From positions 1,212,510 through 1,276,509 of the forward strand of contig CP070643.1 of assembly GCA_020354125.1 (NCBI GenBank): a stretch of 64,000 bases of DNA, in the 5' to 3' direction. Source of the DNA: Betaproteobacteria bacterium (lineage in GTDB: Bacteria > Pseudomonadota > Gammaproteobacteria > Burkholderiales > Eutrophovitaceae). The notes beneath the pieces are model-generated. The model did not search any database. It was not told where the DNA came from and was given only the letters and a program-made list of their open reading frames with translations. The first letter of the stretch is position 1. Each line of letters opens with the position of its first letter. Below are positions 45,081 through 53,974 of this stretch, in pieces. The position numbers and the translations under genes were made by a program.

Positions 45081-45233
45081 GACCGCCTCCTGTGCCGGTG
45101 CCAGTTCTGGCCCGAGGGCTGTAGCAAGCGCCCTCATGTTTATTACTTTACGGGCCGGAATAAAGCCTGGTCAATCCTGCTCGACACAATGCGCCTGCCT
45201 CCCGGCTACGGAATGATTATCATTTGATGCGTG

Positions 45234-46022
45234 TTACTTGGCCGGGCCGGCTCGATCGGGATAACTCACGGCCATTCCGGCACGTACGTCCTGTTGGATG
45301 CCGTACTGGGAGAACGGATAACGAAATCCGTTTCGCGACAATGCACGCATGCCGGTAATCGCCTTGCGCAGCTGTTCGACCGGCAGTGCCATCAACATTT
45401 CATCATCAAGCACACCACCGTAGCGGCGTTCCGCAAAACACGGAATCGACAAGCTGGGTTCGCCAAGCTTGAGCGCACGACCCCACGAATCGGCACACGC
45501 CGATTCGCCAACAACACTCCAGTCGAAACGTTTGTAGCCCGACCACTGCAAGCCGTTGATGAAGTAGATCATCGCGCCGGGCGTGGCGTAGAACAACGCA
45601 ATGTCCGGTGGATCAAACCGGCCGCTCGCCAGTGGCGACACAGCCAACGCCTGGTATTGTTTGCTTGGCACGATGTGCATCGCTGCCTGATGCTGCGCCG
45701 CGTCGGCTTCGCTCGCAAACCAGACACCGGTCATGTGTTTGCCCGACTTCCATTCGGCGTCTGCCTTGCCCAGCCCGACAACTGCCCGACACTGCTCTCC
45801 GACCAAATCGTCTCCGGTGATTCCGACTGTCCATCCGAGCCGCGCCGCCTGCGCGACAATCTGATCAGTGGTGTGAATCGACTTGGGGCGTCGAATTCGA
45901 GGGACTGCTTCCATCTCCTCTACCGTTCGGAACAGCTTCATTGCTACGCAAATGCTGCGCAGCTTGAGCAGTTCTTCGAGTTCAGCGACGAGACCAGTGT
46001 AAGAGTTTTGCGATTCAGACAT
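45234..46022 (-). CDS. DUF169-family protein
   Basis: The protein has 262 residues with DUF169 features: the opening LVAELEELLKLRSICVAMKLF, the conserved CRAVVGLG and the C-terminal AFALSYDA-like equivalents VVGESACADSW and PCFAERRYGG. Four Cys residues could bind a cofactor or metal. DUF169 genes often accompany anaerobic aromatic or corrinoid-related metabolism, but no function is set. It precedes the cupin gene by about 150 bp on the same strand, so the two may be co-expressed. Confidence 0.82.
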   Translation of the reverse strand: MSESQNSYTGLVAELEELLKLRSICVAMKLFRTVEEMEAVPRIRRPKSIHTTDQIVAQAARLGWTVGITGDDLVGEQCRAVVGLGKADAEWKSGKHMTGVWFASEADAAQHQAAMHIVPSKQYQALAVSPLASGRFDPPDIALFYATPGAMIYFINGLQWSGYKRFDWSVVGESACADSWGRALKLGEPSLSIPCFAERRYGGVLDDEMLMALPVEQLRKAITGMRALSRNGFRYPFSQYGIQQDVRAGMAVSYPDRAGPAK

Positions 46023-46212
46023 TGCCGCTCCTCAAAGTAGAGGTCCGGGACATGCGCGCAAACCCGGGCAAATAGAAGTGGAGCGAGCATATCGTACAAA
46101 CCACGCACTGCTCCACCGTTTTGACCAGGCTCGGACACCCAACACCGACAAAACCTCACGCGTCACGCTTCAGACGCGTTATGCTGCTGCTTCAGAGTTG
46201 AGGAGAGACACA

Positions 46213-46734
46213 ATGATGACTCGCACCTGCCTGCTGGCGCTGGCGCTACTGCTCGCCACCCTGCCGCTCCACGCACAGAATGTGGAACCTGAACAGAGCG
46301 TCGTCACGCCAGAGAAGAGCCAACGCATCGAACGGTTGCTCGAAGTCACCGGCGCGCTGAACATTGCGAAAATGATGTCGGAAGCCGTGACGCGTCAGAT
46401 GACTAATGCAATTAGTCAAGCGCGGCCAGACATTCCTGCGGAAGCAATGAACATCGTCGCGGAAGAGACCAATGCCGTAATTTCCGAGGCAATGGTGGCT
46501 AAAGGCGGATTCATCGACCTGATCATTCCCGTCTACGCGAAGCACTTCAGCACTGACGAACTGGATGCGTTGATCGCATTCTATGAATCCCCGGTCGGGT
46601 CAAAGACCGTGCGCGTCATGCCGCAGATCACACGCGAAGCCATGCAGATCGGCCAAGCGTGGGGACAAAGCCTCGGTCCGACCATCGTCGAGCGTGTCAA
46701 GGTACGTTTCGAGGAAAAGGGCTACCAGTTGTAA
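46213..46734 (+). CDS. Secreted DUF2059 protein
   Basis: The protein has 173 residues from ATG 46213, with AGGAG upstream; an open extension to 46078 is unlikely. A signal peptide (MTRTCLLALALLLATLPLHAQ) is followed by a helical DUF2059 domain with FSTDELDALIAFYESPVGSKTVRVMP, the family's hallmark. It is periplasmic. Function is unknown. It converges on aqpS across a short tandem repeat. Confidence 0.88.
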   Translation: MMTRTCLLALALLLATLPLHAQNVEPEQSVVTPEKSQRIERLLEVTGALNIAKMMSEAVTRQMTNAISQARPDIPAEAMNIVAEETNAVISEAMVAKGGFIDLIIPVYAKHFSTDELDALIAFYESPVGSKTVRVMPQITREAMQIGQAWGQSLGPTIVERVKVRFEEKGYQL

Positions 46735-46752
46735 CGAGCGGGCCGGCCGACT

Positions 46753-46833
46753 GATTATTTGCACTGGTTGAAATCAACCAGTTATTTGCGTTGGTTTAAC
46801 CTGACCGATTATTTACGTTGGTTGAAACCAACG
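46753..46833. repeat. Three imperfect 26-28-bp repeats covering the 3' end of aqpS
   Basis: Units at 46753-46780, 46781-46806 and 46807-46833 share the pattern GATTATTTRCGTTGGTTGAAA. The last unit encodes the final residues and stop of aqpS on the minus strand. The other two lie beyond the stop. Each unit holds a GGTT/AACC mini-dyad. Confidence 0.75.
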
Positions 46834-47465
46834 ATGGCGGCAACAGCGAGCGCCACCGCTGCTCCAATCAGCTGCGCAGTCAGGAATGGTCCAACATCAA
46901 TCGGTCGTATACCGGCGAACGTGTCGGTCAGTGCGCGTGCCGTTGTCACAGCCGGGTTGGCAAAAGAGGTTGACGCGGTGAACCAGTAAGCACCAGCGAT
47001 GAAAATTCCCACGGCGGCACCGGTCTGCGCCGGCGCATGACGTGTGAATCCGATTATTGTCAGTATCAAACCCGAGGTCGCAACGATCTCACTGACAAAC
47101 TGGCCCGGCCCGGTACGCGCATGCACGCTGGTTTGCAGGATCGGTAAATCAAACATCAGATGCGCGAGCCAGACACCGGCAATAGCACCGGTTACCTGAA
47201 CAATCAGATATGCCGGAAGCACCTTTGGACGCAACCGTCCACGAACCGTTTCAACCAGGCTCACGGCCGGATTGAAGTGCGCGCCGGAAACCGGTCCGAA
47301 CACCGAGATCAAAACATACAACCCGAAACCGGTCGCCAACGCATTGGCAAGCAAGGCAATGGCCGTGTTGCCATCGGCGAGCCGCTCCCCCATGATGCCC
47401 GAACCGACCACTACCGTGAGCAAGCCGGCCGTGCCGATAAACTCCGCAAACAGCGCCTGCCGCAT
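46809..47465 (-). CDS. aqpS: Aquaporin-family channel of the arsenic operon
   Basis: The protein has 218 residues with six helices and the two half-helix motifs FNPAVS and FANPAVT. The second motif in the STSFANPAVT form is typical of aquaglyceroporins encoded in ars operons (AqpS). It conducts arsenite outward after arsenate reduction. It is the last gene of arsR-arsI-arsC-aqpS, 10 bp after arsC. No arsB or acr3 pump is present in the window. Confidence 0.88.
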   Translation of the reverse strand: MRQALFAEFIGTAGLLTVVVGSGIMGERLADGNTAIALLANALATGFGLYVLISVFGPVSGAHFNPAVSLVETVRGRLRPKVLPAYLIVQVTGAIAGVWLAHLMFDLPILQTSVHARTGPGQFVSEIVATSGLILTIIGFTRHAPAQTGAAVGIFIAGAYWFTASTSFANPAVTTARALTDTFAGIRPIDVGPFLTAQLIGAAVALAVAAIVGFNQRK

Positions 47466-47475
47466 TATTCCGCTG

Positions 47476-47985
47476 TCACAAGCGCGCTAATTTCTGTTCA
47501 CCGATGTCGCGCACCGCCTGACTGAGTGCAAGGCGATCGAGACTCGACGCCGGCAAGTTGACAAACAACTGGATGCGACGATTGAGCACGTGGTACACGT
47601 CGTGAACGACCTTACGCGCCTTTTCGGTGTCTTCCATGAACTGCGCCGGGTCCTCTACCCCCCAGTGCGCTGTGATCGGCTGTCCCGGCCACACCGGGCA
47701 CGCTTCTCCCGCCGCGTTGTCGCAAACGGTAATGACGAAATCGAGCTCAGTTTCATTTGGCGCAGCGAATTCGTCCCAGCTCTTGCTGCGCGCACCTTCC
47801 GTTGGTATGCGCTGCTCTTTGAGAAAATCAAGAACCATTGGATTGACTTTGCCGCTCGGGTAGCTGCCGGCACTGAAGCCCCGGAATCGGTCTTTTGCCG
47901 TGTGATTGAGGATGCTCTCGGCCATGATGCTGCGCGCCGAATTGCCAGTGCACAGGAACAGGACGTTAAGTTTATTGTTGGCCAT
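47476..47985 (-). CDS. arsC: Arsenate reductase, low-molecular-weight phosphatase type
   Basis: The protein has 169 residues with the P-loop LCTGNSARS (Cys12-x5-Arg) near the N-terminus and the further Cys in VITVCDNAAGEACPVWPG, as in thioredoxin- or glutathione-coupled ArsC of the LMW-PTP class. It reduces arsenate to arsenite. A C-terminal extension of about 40 residues follows the usual end. It lies 2 bp after arsI and 10 bp before aqpS. Confidence 0.92.
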   Translation of the reverse strand: MANNKLNVLFLCTGNSARSIMAESILNHTAKDRFRGFSAGSYPSGKVNPMVLDFLKEQRIPTEGARSKSWDEFAAPNETELDFVITVCDNAAGEACPVWPGQPITAHWGVEDPAQFMEDTEKARKVVHDVYHVLNRRIQLFVNLPASSLDRLALSQAVRDIGEQKLARL

Positions 47986-47987
47986 GA

Positions 47988-48449
47988 CTACTTCTCCCCG
48001 CAGCAGCTTGCGGCCGCCGCCGACGGTACCTCAGGCGCACAACAAGTGGCGGTCTCTTCGGGGATTTGCCGAGTGGTGCCATAGGTTGGCGCCGAACCGA
48101 GAGTGTGAAAAGTCTCCCATGCCAGCCCTTGCGGATCAGTCACCCAGTGCTTGTCGGATCGCGCGTAGCAACATTGCGTTGCCTCCTGAGTCAGCATTGC
48201 TTGCCCCGCCGCGTCGAGACGATCATGAATTTCCTGCAGCTCATCACCGGTGTCCACCTGTATGCCGAGGTGATCCAGGCCGGGTTTTGCGCCCAACGCC
48301 GATATTGCGAAATTCACCCTCGGGTCATCCAGTTTCCATTTCGCATAGTCCGCCTCAACTACAGTCGGTTGCGCGTCGAACAACTTCGAGTAAAAGCCGA
48401 TGCTTTGCTCGAGATTACTAACCGAGACATGCACATGCATGCGTTTCAT
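47988..48449 (-). CDS. arsI: ArsI-type C-As lyase (glyoxalase/bleomycin-resistance fold)
   Basis: The protein has 153 residues. It shows the ArsI features: His5, His60 and Glu112 as Fe(II) ligands and the vicinal pair Cys93-Cys94 in TQCCYA that binds trivalent methylarsenicals. It cleaves the C-As bond of methylarsenite. A Cys-rich C-terminus (CCAPE, SCCGEK) may help to bind arsenic. The gene overlaps arsR by 4 nt (ATGA). The CadI/ArsI family name also covers proteins of cadmium operons, but the neighbours point to arsenic. Confidence 0.9.
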   Translation of the reverse strand: MKRMHVHVSVSNLEQSIGFYSKLFDAQPTVVEADYAKWKLDDPRVNFAISALGAKPGLDHLGIQVDTGDELQEIHDRLDAAGQAMLTQEATQCCYARSDKHWVTDPQGLAWETFHTLGSAPTYGTTRQIPEETATCCAPEVPSAAAASCCGEK

Positions 48450-48862
48450 TTCTTACTCCTGTTTTTGCTGTTGCGAGAACTGCTGCCCGCGACTTTGCGG
48501 CGGGGAGATGTCGCCGAAACAGTCTGGCTCCCCGTCGAACGAAGCTTGCCGCGAGTGGGTGGCGTAACCGCGCAATCGGCGCCACCACAGCAATTCTCGG
48601 TGAGGTAGTCCACCAGGCCGGTCATGGCCGGGAACACCGCCGAGTAAATGACGAATCGTCCGGACTGGCGCGATACAGCCAGCCCGGCGTAGGTCAAGTC
48701 CTTGAGATGAAAAGAAAGCGCATTCGGCGCAAGATCAAGCCGCCGGGCAATGTCGCCGGCGGCCATTCCATCTGGACCTGCTTGCACCAGCACCCGGAAA
48801 ATCGCTAGCCGTGTCTCGTGCCCCAGCGCCGAGAGCGCCCGGGCTGCCTGCATATTTTTCAT
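48446..48862 (-). CDS. arsR: ArsR-family arsenic-responsive repressor
   Basis: The protein has 138 residues with a winged helix (ALSALGHETRLAIFRVLVQAG and LAPNALSFHLKDLTYAGL). Cys residues in TENCCGGADC near 98-107 are the likely arsenite site, as in atypical C-terminal-Cys ArsR proteins. A basic Ser/Arg/Lys-rich tail (the last 25 residues) is unusual. The start may be ATG 48860-48862 or 48851-48853; neither has a Shine-Dalgarno, so a leaderless message is likely. The operator overlaps the first ATG. Confidence 0.9.
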   Translation of the reverse strand: MKNMQAARALSALGHETRLAIFRVLVQAGPDGMAAGDIARRLDLAPNALSFHLKDLTYAGLAVSRQSGRFVIYSAVFPAMTGLVDYLTENCCGGADCAVTPPTRGKLRSTGSQTVSATSPRRKVAGSSSRNSKNRSKK

Positions 48863-48884
48863 ATTTCAACAGTAATTGAAATAT
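48861..48884 (-). promoter_or_regulatory. ArsR operator and promoter
   Basis: ATATTTCAA (48861-48869) and TTGAAATAT (48876-48884) form a perfect inverted repeat with a 6-bp spacer, the usual ArsR box form. On the minus strand a TTGCAA and, 17 bp on, TACTGT could be the promoter hexamers, with the operator overlapping the -10 and start codon. Autoregulation is inferred. Confidence 0.7.
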
Positions 48885-49060
48885 TGAAGCTTTGCAAGCG
48901 GCTTGATTGCTTTAAGGACGCACACCGTAGCCCTACGTCCAGCATTCGAAAGAGAAACGCTGCTTGGTACGTTCCGATACCTATGGATGAACTGGTGGGT
49001 CAAGCTGGAAGGCAAGCCGCCATCGTCGCAGGCAGACTGCAATGACGGGCGCTCCAGCTT

Positions 49061-50269
49061 CTAACGAACCAACTGGTTGATTTCGATGATTGGGAGCAGT
49101 ACCGCGAGGACGATACCAAGAACGATTCCACCCATGATCAGGATCAGAAGTGGCTCGGCAAGGGTAGCAAGAGCGCTGACCCGACGCTCGACTTCCCGCG
49201 CCTGTATGTGGGCCGCATGAGCAAGCATCCTTGGAAGGTCACCGGTTGATTCTCCCACCTCGATCAGGCGGATCAGCACCGGTGGAAACGCGTTGGTTGC
49301 GGCCAAGGCCCGCGCCAGCCCGACACCCTCGCGTACGCGATCAACGGCGTCGGTCGCAGCAGCTCGCAACAAGGAATTAGACAATGTTGCTTCGGCAGCC
49401 GACAGAGCTCTCAGCATGGGCACGCCAGCTTCGCTTAACATCGCCAGTGTTGAGGCAAAGCGCGCGGTGTCAATACCGCGGACGATGCGCCCGATGACAG
49501 GCAAGCGCACCATAACCTGGTCCAGCGCTGCTTTCGACCTCTCTTGCTGCAGTAGTCTGTAGCCTGCATAAGCCAAAGCGACACCACAAATCAGCAAACC
49601 GATCCAGTACTTTCCAAGAATTGCCGATACACCAAGTAACATCCGGGTCGGCAACGGCAACGACTGGCGCGTCTGCTCAAACACCTCGACCACTTGGGGT
49701 ACGACGTATGTCATCAAGAAAATAACGATCGCCAGCGCGATGACAGTAACGATGACAGGATAGGTCGCGGCCGACAGCAGCTTCCCGCGCAGGGCCTGTC
49801 TGTCCTCCAGATACTGAGCTAGGCGGTCGAGAACCAGACCAAAACTGCCGGCTTGTTCACCAGCGGCCACCGTCGCACAGTAAACGCGAGGGAATACACG
49901 AGGGTGGCGTTCCAGCGCAGCCGCGAAACGATGCCCGGCGAGGACGTCGGCACGGACAGTCTGGAAAATATCGCGTTGCGCATCGTCTTCAGCCTGCTGA
50001 ATCAGTGTCGCGAGCGCGACGTCTAGTTGCAGACCCGCGTTCATCAGACTCGCGAGTTGGCGTGTAACTAACGCCAGCTCGGCCTCGCGCATGCGATAGC
50101 GAGACCCTCCGCCCGCTGTTAACTCAACGTCTCCCTGGACTACGAGCGAAATTGGTACGAGCCCCCGCGCACGCAGTTGGCTGCGCGCCGAGCGCGGGCT
50201 GTCAGCATCAATCTCGCCCTTTTCAACCGCTCCTGTCTGCCGCGCAGCCTCAAAACGATACGTTGCCAT
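49061..50269 (-). CDS. gspF: Type II secretion inner-membrane platform protein GspF
   Basis: The protein has 402 residues with two repeated T2SSF domains (ALVTRQLASLMNAGLQLDVALATL near 65-90 and FASTLAMLSEAGVPMLRALSAAEATLS near 265-290) and three membrane helices, the last at the C-terminus (LLILIMGGIVLGIVLAVLLPI). It anchors the pseudopilus assembly platform and contacts GspE and GspL. It is the last gene of the gsp operon, 10 bp after gspE. No terminator is evident. Confidence 0.96.
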   Translation of the reverse strand: MATYRFEAARQTGAVEKGEIDADSPRSARSQLRARGLVPISLVVQGDVELTAGGGSRYRMREAELALVTRQLASLMNAGLQLDVALATLIQQAEDDAQRDIFQTVRADVLAGHRFAAALERHPRVFPRVYCATVAAGEQAGSFGLVLDRLAQYLEDRQALRGKLLSAATYPVIVTVIALAIVIFLMTYVVPQVVEVFEQTRQSLPLPTRMLLGVSAILGKYWIGLLICGVALAYAGYRLLQQERSKAALDQVMVRLPVIGRIVRGIDTARFASTLAMLSEAGVPMLRALSAAEATLSNSLLRAAATDAVDRVREGVGLARALAATNAFPPVLIRLIEVGESTGDLPRMLAHAAHIQAREVERRVSALATLAEPLLILIMGGIVLGIVLAVLLPIIEINQLVR

Positions 50270-50279
50270 GCGACCTTAC

Positions 50280-51704
50280 CTACTGCTCGCGCGAGATGCG
50301 TGTGACCTCCTCCAACGACGTCGTGCCGTCACTCAGCCAGCGCTCACAGTCTTCCCGAATTGAGCGAAACCCGGCTTTTGCTGCAAGCGCTCGAAGCGCA
50401 CCTTCAGCTTCCTTCGCGTGGATTGCGTTTCGCATACTTTCCTCGATCCGGAGAAGCTCATAGGCGCCTGTGCGCCCCACATAACCGCTGTTTGAACAGG
50501 CCGGGCACCCGTTGGCGTGCCAATTGCCATCGTCATCCATTTCCCGGCACGCCGTGCAGAGCTTTCGCAATAGACGCTGACCTAATACACCGAGCAAGGT
50601 TGACGAAAGCAGAAACGGTTCAATTTCCATATCGAGCAAACGCGTCACTGCGGAAACTGCGTCATTGGTATGAAGTGTAGCGAGAACGAGATGACCTGTA
50701 AGGGAGGCTTGCACGGCGATCTGGGCAGTCTCCCTGTCTCGTATCTCACCAATCATGATAACGTCGGGATCTTGTCGCAGAATCGCTCTCAGCGCGCGCG
50801 CAAATGTCATGTCGATACGCGGATTGACCTGCGTTTGTCCGATTCCCGGCAAGTCGTACTCGATTGGGTCCTCGACTGTTAACACGTTTGTCGTCTGAGT
50901 GTCGAGTCGCGACAGCATTGCGTACAGGGTTGTGGTCTTACCACTACCAGTCGGTCCCGTAACCAGAACGATGCCGTGGCTCTGTCGCACAAGAGAAGAG
51001 AATGACTCCAGCGTATCGGGGGCCATTCCCAACTTTTCCGGCGCCAGCGAGCCACGCTCCTTGTCAAGAAGCCTTAACACGATTCGCTCGCCGTGAGCCG
51101 CCGGAAGCGTCGAAACACGCACATCGATGGGACGCCCTCCAAGGCGCAACATGATACGACCGTCCTGCGGCAACCGCTTCTCCGCAATATCCATATTGGC
51201 CATGATCTTGATCCGTGAGACGAGCGCCGCATGCAGGGCGCTGCGCGGTCGAACCACGTCACGTAACGTTCCGTCAACCCGATAACGAACCACCGAATGC
51301 GACTCGAACGGTTCAACGTGGACATCCGACGCACCTTCGCGCACGGCCTGGGAAAGCATGGCATTTAGCATCCGCACAATCGGCGCATCGCCGGCTTCGT
51401 CAAGTAGATCCTCTACATCCGGAATATCCTGCATCAGACGATCCAGGTCGACCTCGCTCTCTACCTCATTGACCACCGAAGCAGCGCCGCTACCAGAGTC
51501 GACATAAGCGACCCGCAGCCCTTCCTCAAACTGAGCGTCGGTAACCAGAAGCGGAGTGAGGTCGCTCGCCAGCGAGCGCCGCAATTCTGTAATTGCCGCA
51601 GGCGAGGTACGTTCCGTAACCCAGACCAGCAGTGAGCCGTCGCGCTCCCCGGCGGGCAGCACACGCTGTGACCTCGCGAACGCATAAGGGACTTGCTGTG
51701 TCAT
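50280..51704 (-). CDS. gspE: Type II secretion ATPase GspE
   Basis: The protein has 474 residues. It has an N-terminal GspL-binding part, a Walker A GPTGSGKTTTLYAML near 233-247, the Asp box, Walker B (DPDVIMIGEIRDRETA) and His box (GHLVLATLHTND). A zinc-binding tetracysteine CTAC-x13-CPAC is shorter than in some homologues. It powers pseudopilus assembly. Its ATG overlaps the gspD stop by 4 nt. Confidence 0.97.
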   Translation of the reverse strand: MTQQVPYAFARSQRVLPAGERDGSLLVWVTERTSPAAITELRRSLASDLTPLLVTDAQFEEGLRVAYVDSGSGAASVVNEVESEVDLDRLMQDIPDVEDLLDEAGDAPIVRMLNAMLSQAVREGASDVHVEPFESHSVVRYRVDGTLRDVVRPRSALHAALVSRIKIMANMDIAEKRLPQDGRIMLRLGGRPIDVRVSTLPAAHGERIVLRLLDKERGSLAPEKLGMAPDTLESFSSLVRQSHGIVLVTGPTGSGKTTTLYAMLSRLDTQTTNVLTVEDPIEYDLPGIGQTQVNPRIDMTFARALRAILRQDPDVIMIGEIRDRETAQIAVQASLTGHLVLATLHTNDAVSAVTRLLDMEIEPFLLSSTLLGVLGQRLLRKLCTACREMDDDGNWHANGCPACSNSGYVGRTGAYELLRIEESMRNAIHAKEAEGALRALAAKAGFRSIREDCERWLSDGTTSLEEVTRISREQ

Positions 51705-53776
51705 TCCACAGTACCCGGTGTAGTAGCAGGTTCGGAAGGTACGTTCGCAGGTAGCTCCTGCCCGAGGTGCAGTTCGGGAAGAATGGGACCTTCAAATGAT
51801 GGCAGTGCAAAATGCGGCTCAGGCTGCAATTCCTGTTCGAGTTGACGCATCATGTCGTAGCGGTCCAGTGTCAAGGAATACGAGTCCTCTGAATCGCGGA
51901 TCACGTAAGGTCGCAGAAACAGCATCAGGTTGGTCTTCTGCCGTCGTCGCGTGTCGTAGCGGAACAGGTACCCCAGTACCGGGATATCGCCAAGTATTGG
52001 CACCTTCTCGGTTCCGTCAGTCAGTTCCTCCTGGACCAAACCGCCCAACACGATTATGTTCCCGTCATCGACAAGAACATTCGTTTCGAGCGATCGCTTT
52101 CTCGTCACCGGACCCGCATTGGTCACGACGTCCTCGACAGCCGAAGCTTCCTGATACAGGTCCAAGCGAATCGTGCCACCTTCGCTGATCTGGGGTTTGA
52201 CGCGCAATGTCAAACCAACGTCCTGACGTTCAATCGTCTGGAATGGATTGACGTTCGGGCTGACCGCGCCCTGGGTAACGTATTGGCCCGTGAGGACGGG
52301 AATGTTCTCGCCGACAATGATCTCCGCTTCTTCATTATCCAGGGTCAGAATATTTGGCGTGGCGAGGATGTTGGCTTGCGCCTCCTTCTCCAACGCACGG
52401 GCGAGAAAATTCAGGTTGGTAACGGTCCCCACCCCCGGGATGGTTACCTCGCCGCGAATGACACCTATGTTCAGGCCCTCACCGAGATTGGTGAGGTTTT
52501 GAGCTGCGCTGCCAATATTTTGCGTCTCGTCGCCGAAATTGGTTCCACCAATGACCGAGGTGCCGCCACCGGAGATATCTTCCAGCCCGGTGAGCCACTG
52601 AATGCCGAATTCGGCTGCCTGGTCGCTCTGCACTTCTACCAACAACGCCTCGATATAAACTTGTGCCCTGCGCACGTCCAGCCGGTCAATTACGCCTCGC
52701 AGCTTGCGATAAATGCTTTCCGAGGCCGAAATAACGAGCGAATTGGAGGATTCGTCCGCCACTATGGTGAGGCTAGCACTCGTTCCGGTGCCTGCAGGTC
52801 CGCCTTGTGCCGCCGGCGCGGCACTAGCGCCATCCCGTCCCTCAATTCGGATCTTGGATAGCACTTCCGCGAGTGTGCCGGCGGCAGCGTTCTTGAGCGG
52901 AACAACATAGACACCGGCACCTGCCTGACCAGCCTTGTCAAGACTCTCCACAAGGCTGCGAACCATGCTCATTTGGCCGGCGCTCTTGGAACGAACGATG
53001 AGACTATTGGTAACCGGGTCAGCGACCACCGTAACGCGCTCGTTCGGATCAGGCGGCTGCCCGCCGCGACCCTGCTGCTCGTTCAATCGCACCACCAAGG
53101 CTGCCATGTCAGTGGCGATAGCGTGCTTCAGAGAAATCACCTGGGTCTCTGCCGCCTTTTCCACGTCAATGGCGTTGATGATCTTCTCAATGCGGCGAAG
53201 ATTATCAGCGTAGTCGGTGACCACAAGCGCATTGCTGCCGGCATAGGCAACAACAGGATTGTTCGGTGGTACCAGTGGGCGAATCACTGGCAACACATTG
53301 GCAGCTGATTCGTATTTCAGGCGGAACACCTGCGTGATGACCTGATCACCTCGCACGCTGCGGGGCACTTTGGAGGTGTCCACAGAACCACCCTGAAACT
53401 TCGCGTCCGCTTCCGGGACGACACGCGAAATTCCACCAACTTCAACGATTGCATAGCCTTGCAGACGCAAAGCTGCCGTCAGCGCCGCCAGTGCCTGTGA
53501 GCGACTAAGAGGCTTTTCTGAAACAAGGTTGAGTGTTCCCTTGACTCTAGGGTCGACTACGAACGTGCGCCCGGTGTAGTGACCTATCGCTCGCACAACG
53601 GCGTCCAGGTCAGCGTTTACGAAGTTCAGCCTGACGTTTTCCTGCGCGATCGCAGATTGCACGAGCAAGACCGAGAGAGTCAGGACAAGTATCTGTCGCA
53701 AACGCACGCACCTATTGCGCACCGCACAATCAATGCGCGAAACACCTTTTTGAAGTCGAGCTACGATCAGCAGCAT
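51701..53776 (-). CDS. gspD: Type II secretion outer-membrane secretin GspD
   Basis: The protein has up to 691 residues. A signal peptide is followed by the N0 domain (NVRLNFVNADLDAVVRAIGHYTG), N1-N3 repeats, and the C-terminal secretin barrel ending VPILGDIPVLGYLF and LMLFLRPYVIRD. The first 25 residues before the hydrophobic segment look long; GTG codons about 19 or 24 residues in are possible starts. It forms the outer-membrane gate. A 198-bp gap separates it from gspN, so it may have its own promoter. Confidence 0.96.
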   Translation of the reverse strand: MLLIVARLQKGVSRIDCAVRNRCVRLRQILVLTLSVLLVQSAIAQENVRLNFVNADLDAVVRAIGHYTGRTFVVDPRVKGTLNLVSEKPLSRSQALAALTAALRLQGYAIVEVGGISRVVPEADAKFQGGSVDTSKVPRSVRGDQVITQVFRLKYESAANVLPVIRPLVPPNNPVVAYAGSNALVVTDYADNLRRIEKIINAIDVEKAAETQVISLKHAIATDMAALVVRLNEQQGRGGQPPDPNERVTVVADPVTNSLIVRSKSAGQMSMVRSLVESLDKAGQAGAGVYVVPLKNAAAGTLAEVLSKIRIEGRDGASAAPAAQGGPAGTGTSASLTIVADESSNSLVISASESIYRKLRGVIDRLDVRRAQVYIEALLVEVQSDQAAEFGIQWLTGLEDISGGGTSVIGGTNFGDETQNIGSAAQNLTNLGEGLNIGVIRGEVTIPGVGTVTNLNFLARALEKEAQANILATPNILTLDNEEAEIIVGENIPVLTGQYVTQGAVSPNVNPFQTIERQDVGLTLRVKPQISEGGTIRLDLYQEASAVEDVVTNAGPVTRKRSLETNVLVDDGNIIVLGGLVQEELTDGTEKVPILGDIPVLGYLFRYDTRRRQKTNLMLFLRPYVIRDSEDSYSLTLDRYDMMRQLEQELQPEPHFALPSFEGPILPELHLGQELPANVPSEPATTPGTVE

Positions 53777-53974
53777 GAGCTCGTCATCTCTAACCTAGCT
53801 GCCCGACCTCGATGCACAGTGAACGACTCCAGCGTTCCTCACGTGCGCGATCGTGCAGGCTCTTGGACTTCCTGAGCGCGCGATTGACCATGATTTGGCT
53901 TTCATACTAGCGCTTCTTCTTTGATAAGCGACCGCGTTAATCTTCAACAAAGACCGTGCCTATCCTTTCATCGC

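Noticed and set aside
53777..53974. Possible 36-codon ORF in the gspN-gspD gap
   Set aside because: It lacks a Shine-Dalgarno and any T2SS similarity, and is too short to judge by composition.
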